From contig NMRA01000412.1 of the NCBI GenBank assembly GCA_002633005.1, forward strand, positions 284,556 to 348,555: 64,000 bases of DNA, read 5' to 3'. A program made the translations under genes and the position numbers. Below the pieces are notes generated by a model, which made no database searches, was not told where the DNA came from, and worked only from the letters and a program-made list of their open reading frames with translations. Positions 62,078-64,000 of this stretch are shown piece by piece. Within the stretch, counting starts at the first letter, position 1. Each line of letters begins with the position of its first letter. This DNA is from Phoronis australis (lineage: Eukaryota; Phoronida; Phoronidae).

Positions 62078-62141
62078 TGGCGACAATGATACCAACGACG
62101 ACGATGACGACGACGGCAACGACGGCGGCGACAACGACGGC
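62078..62141 (+). repeat. GAC/GAT trinucleotide-rich tract
   Basis: GATGGCGACAATGATACCAA followed by CGACGACGATGACGACGACG and further GGC/GAC units; an imperfect (ACG)n microsatellite about 160 nt upstream of the gene 2 ATG. Confidence 0.85.
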
Positions 62142-62230
62142 ACTCTAGCGAACTACTTCCTTTTCTCTTTCTATCCGCAATTTTTTACGTAAATTTACAA
62201 CTTTCGTGACTACATACATCTAACTGACAC

Positions 62231-62326
62231 TGAAAATGTGAACAGGGTATCTACTGTATAAATGAAAATGTGAACAGGGTATCTACTGTATCAATGAAAA
62301 TGTGAACAGGGTATCTACTGCATCAG
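62231..62326 (+). repeat. 32-bp tandem repeat, three copies
   Basis: Three consecutive units starting TGAAAATGTGAACAGGGTAT and continuing CTACTGTAT(A/C)AA at 62231, 62263 and 62295, differing at only a few bases near the end. They lie about 310-410 nt upstream of the gene 2 start codon. Confidence 0.92.
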
Positions 62327-64000
62327 TGAAAAGAGCTAGACAACTTCCATTAACAACAAGGTGCATGTTAAGAAATCAAATGAATAGTGAACTTTTGCAC
62401 ATATCCATTGAACTATCAAGCGATTTCTTCCTTTCAAAAGTTGAAAATTCAATATTATACCTTACTGAATGCATAGATGTGCGGCTTATGGACAGGGCCT
62501 ATTGTTTGTGTGAAGTAATCGATAAAAGAGAAGGTATGCTCTTACGTTACAAAATTTTCCTTGTTGCTTACGTCAGCATAAACTGCCTCAGCCTTTCTAT
62601 TAATGCTCAAAACAGACACCAGTCATGGTCGGCGCACCATACAGGGCTGGGGTGCTATAGCCCCCACTTTTTTCAGTGCTACCACGGAGGAGGGGGCTTT
62701 AGAATCCACTTTTTTCAGTGCTGCGCCGCAAATGTAAGTACTAACTTAATTTCCCAAACAGTTTGTATAATCCATGGGAAAAGGATAGAATTACCGCAAT
62801 GCGATTTCGATGACGTACCTGGTTACGTGGTATACCTCAATATTTGAACAATCATGTCAAAACTTTATTGTTGTTGGTCTGATAATGAGAAATGCAATAA
62901 TTGCCACATAAATGCAACGTTTTCAATAAAGGAAATCAACATAGTTAGGTAGCAGTCCCTCGTTAACTGAAACTTCGCTGAGAACACTACTAAACTTTTT
63001 AAAGCAAAATGTTCAGTCGTGTTTTTAACGAAGTTTAATACAGGAAATAAAATGTATTAAAAATTATTTTATAAGAGCACTGAAATTTCTTTTTTGAAAA
63101 ATGTTCTAAAAAGATAGACGTTTACCTTGAATCGCAAACTAGCAGGTCACAACCGTGAAGTCAATTGTGCAGCGAAGTCCACAGTGACTTGTTGGTTTGA
63201 GTCACCTTGATTTAATACATTTTTTATTAATCCAGTGGGTCTTTCAAACCAAACAAGGAAGTCTTAATTTATCAACTTTATCTAAATTTGAGGTGGATTT
63301 TGTTTACTGTGTCAAGATGGAGTTCTTGGGCAACAAAATTTATCTGATAAAATTTACTGTTCCTGACAGGTGACTCCATAGTCCCATACAACCCCTTTGA
63401 AAACCGAATTGATATATGTATACAATCATGACTGACTTATATTTATATTTACGTCGTAATATGTGGAATATTTTCAAAACTACCATTGCGAAAAAATGTT
63501 AATCAACTACCCGTCATTCGATAACAGCAACGACCAGATACAAAGGCAAACACGCCATTGAAATGTTGAAATGCACCAAGTTGCTGGAACTGGCTGAAAC
63601 TGTGTCTTTTCTAAAGTTTATTTATTTAACTAAAGTAAAATTCCCTGGTATCTCTGATCTGTAAACCTTGGATGGCGTGCTTAAGTTCGTGCGCGCGTCA
63701 GATAGCAGATTAAGAAAGAACACCTCTTGGAGAGGAGTTTGGAAAGAGACCAAGAACGTATGAAATTGGGCTTCGAACATGGTTCCCAGCTCACACCTGG
63801 GTACACCTGCGCACCGTTTTCACATGTAGCTGCCTTGTGATCTCCTCATATACTGTACATGTAGAGTAAATTGGGGGTCGCATTATTCTAAGTTCTTAAT
63901 AAATCACTGGCACCAGTCAAATTGGCTTCCATTATGAGACTGCGAAAACCTTGACTTAAGATATGTAGAAAATGTATAAAGCACTCTTTATCTATTCTTT

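Larger units (their letters stand above)
61940..64000. other. Upstream flank of CLCA gene 2
   Basis: Contains the putative 5' UTR acceptor (61940-61951), a trinucleotide tract (62078-62141), a 32-bp tandem repeat (62231-62326) and a short sequence near 62655-62725 (CACTTTTTTCAGTGCT, twice) also found near 4710. The 181-codon frame at 62302-62847 overlaps these repeats and resembles no family I know. Nothing is recognised from 62850 to 64000. Confidence 0.55.

Noticed and set aside
62302-62847. Plus-strand open frame of 181 codons
   Set aside because: It overlaps a tandem repeat and a repeated GC-rich sequence, has no recognisable domain, and frames of this length are expected by chance in 64 kb.

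Overview
This window is animal nuclear DNA. Genes are split into short exons with GT-AG (and one GC-AG) introns of roughly 0.15 to 4 kb, the background is AT-rich, and remnants of DIRS, Ty3/gypsy, Tc1, SINE and foldback elements sit between exons. The palindrome TACATGTA occurs dozens of times in non-coding DNA. This and the gene content suggest a marine invertebrate, possibly a deuterostome such as an amphioxus or hemichordate, but I cannot name the species.

The main content is two paralogous CLCA genes (calcium-activated chloride channel regulator family: secreted or membrane-anchored proteins with a metalloprotease domain, a VWA domain and an FN3 domain) in convergent, tail-to-tail orientation. 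Gene 2 runs on the minus strand from 61919 to 39557. I could join 15 coding exons with matching phases into one 1018-residue reading frame with signal peptide, HExxH zinc site, VWA MIDAS, FN3, one C-terminal transmembrane helix and a short tail. Gene 1 runs on the plus strand from about 3575 to 33391 with the same exon/intron phases. It differs in three ways: its first exon has no ATG, exon 5 (156 nt, phase 0-0) is not found, and three exons (7, 11, 14) appear twice beside single-N characters. Exons are numbered after gene 2 throughout.

Layout: 1-3574 left flank with a possible gypsy fragment. 3575-33391 gene 1; its intron 4 carries a tRNA-type SINE, a repeat-family copy and the 3' end of a GIY-YIG-type retroelement, intron 8 a 421-bp foldback, and intron 10 a degenerate DIRS-like tyrosine-recombinase retrotransposon. 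33392-39556 is the space between the genes, with a hairpin, a gypsy RNase H/integrase fragment and a broken THAP zinc-finger gene. 39557-61919 gene 2; its introns contain a haplotype-type duplication (43939-45157), a composite tandem array with palindromes (51217-53080), a Tc1 transposase remnant and a 336-bp terminal-inverted-repeat element. 61940-64000 is the upstream flank of gene 2 with a 32-bp tandem repeat and a trinucleotide tract.

Five single-N positions (10144, 12848, 25691, 30960, 44548) each adjoin two near-identical copies of 0.5 to 1.6 kb. The most economical reading is unmerged overlapping haplotype contigs of a highly heterozygous individual, not real tandem duplications. The doubled exons would break the frame if both were used. 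I found no undescribed multi-gene system. The most unusual items are the frame-neutral loss of exon 5, the conserved GC-AG intron, the conserved purine-rich acceptor of exon 7 next to a conserved intronic block, and the palindrome-studded array in gene 2 intron 8.
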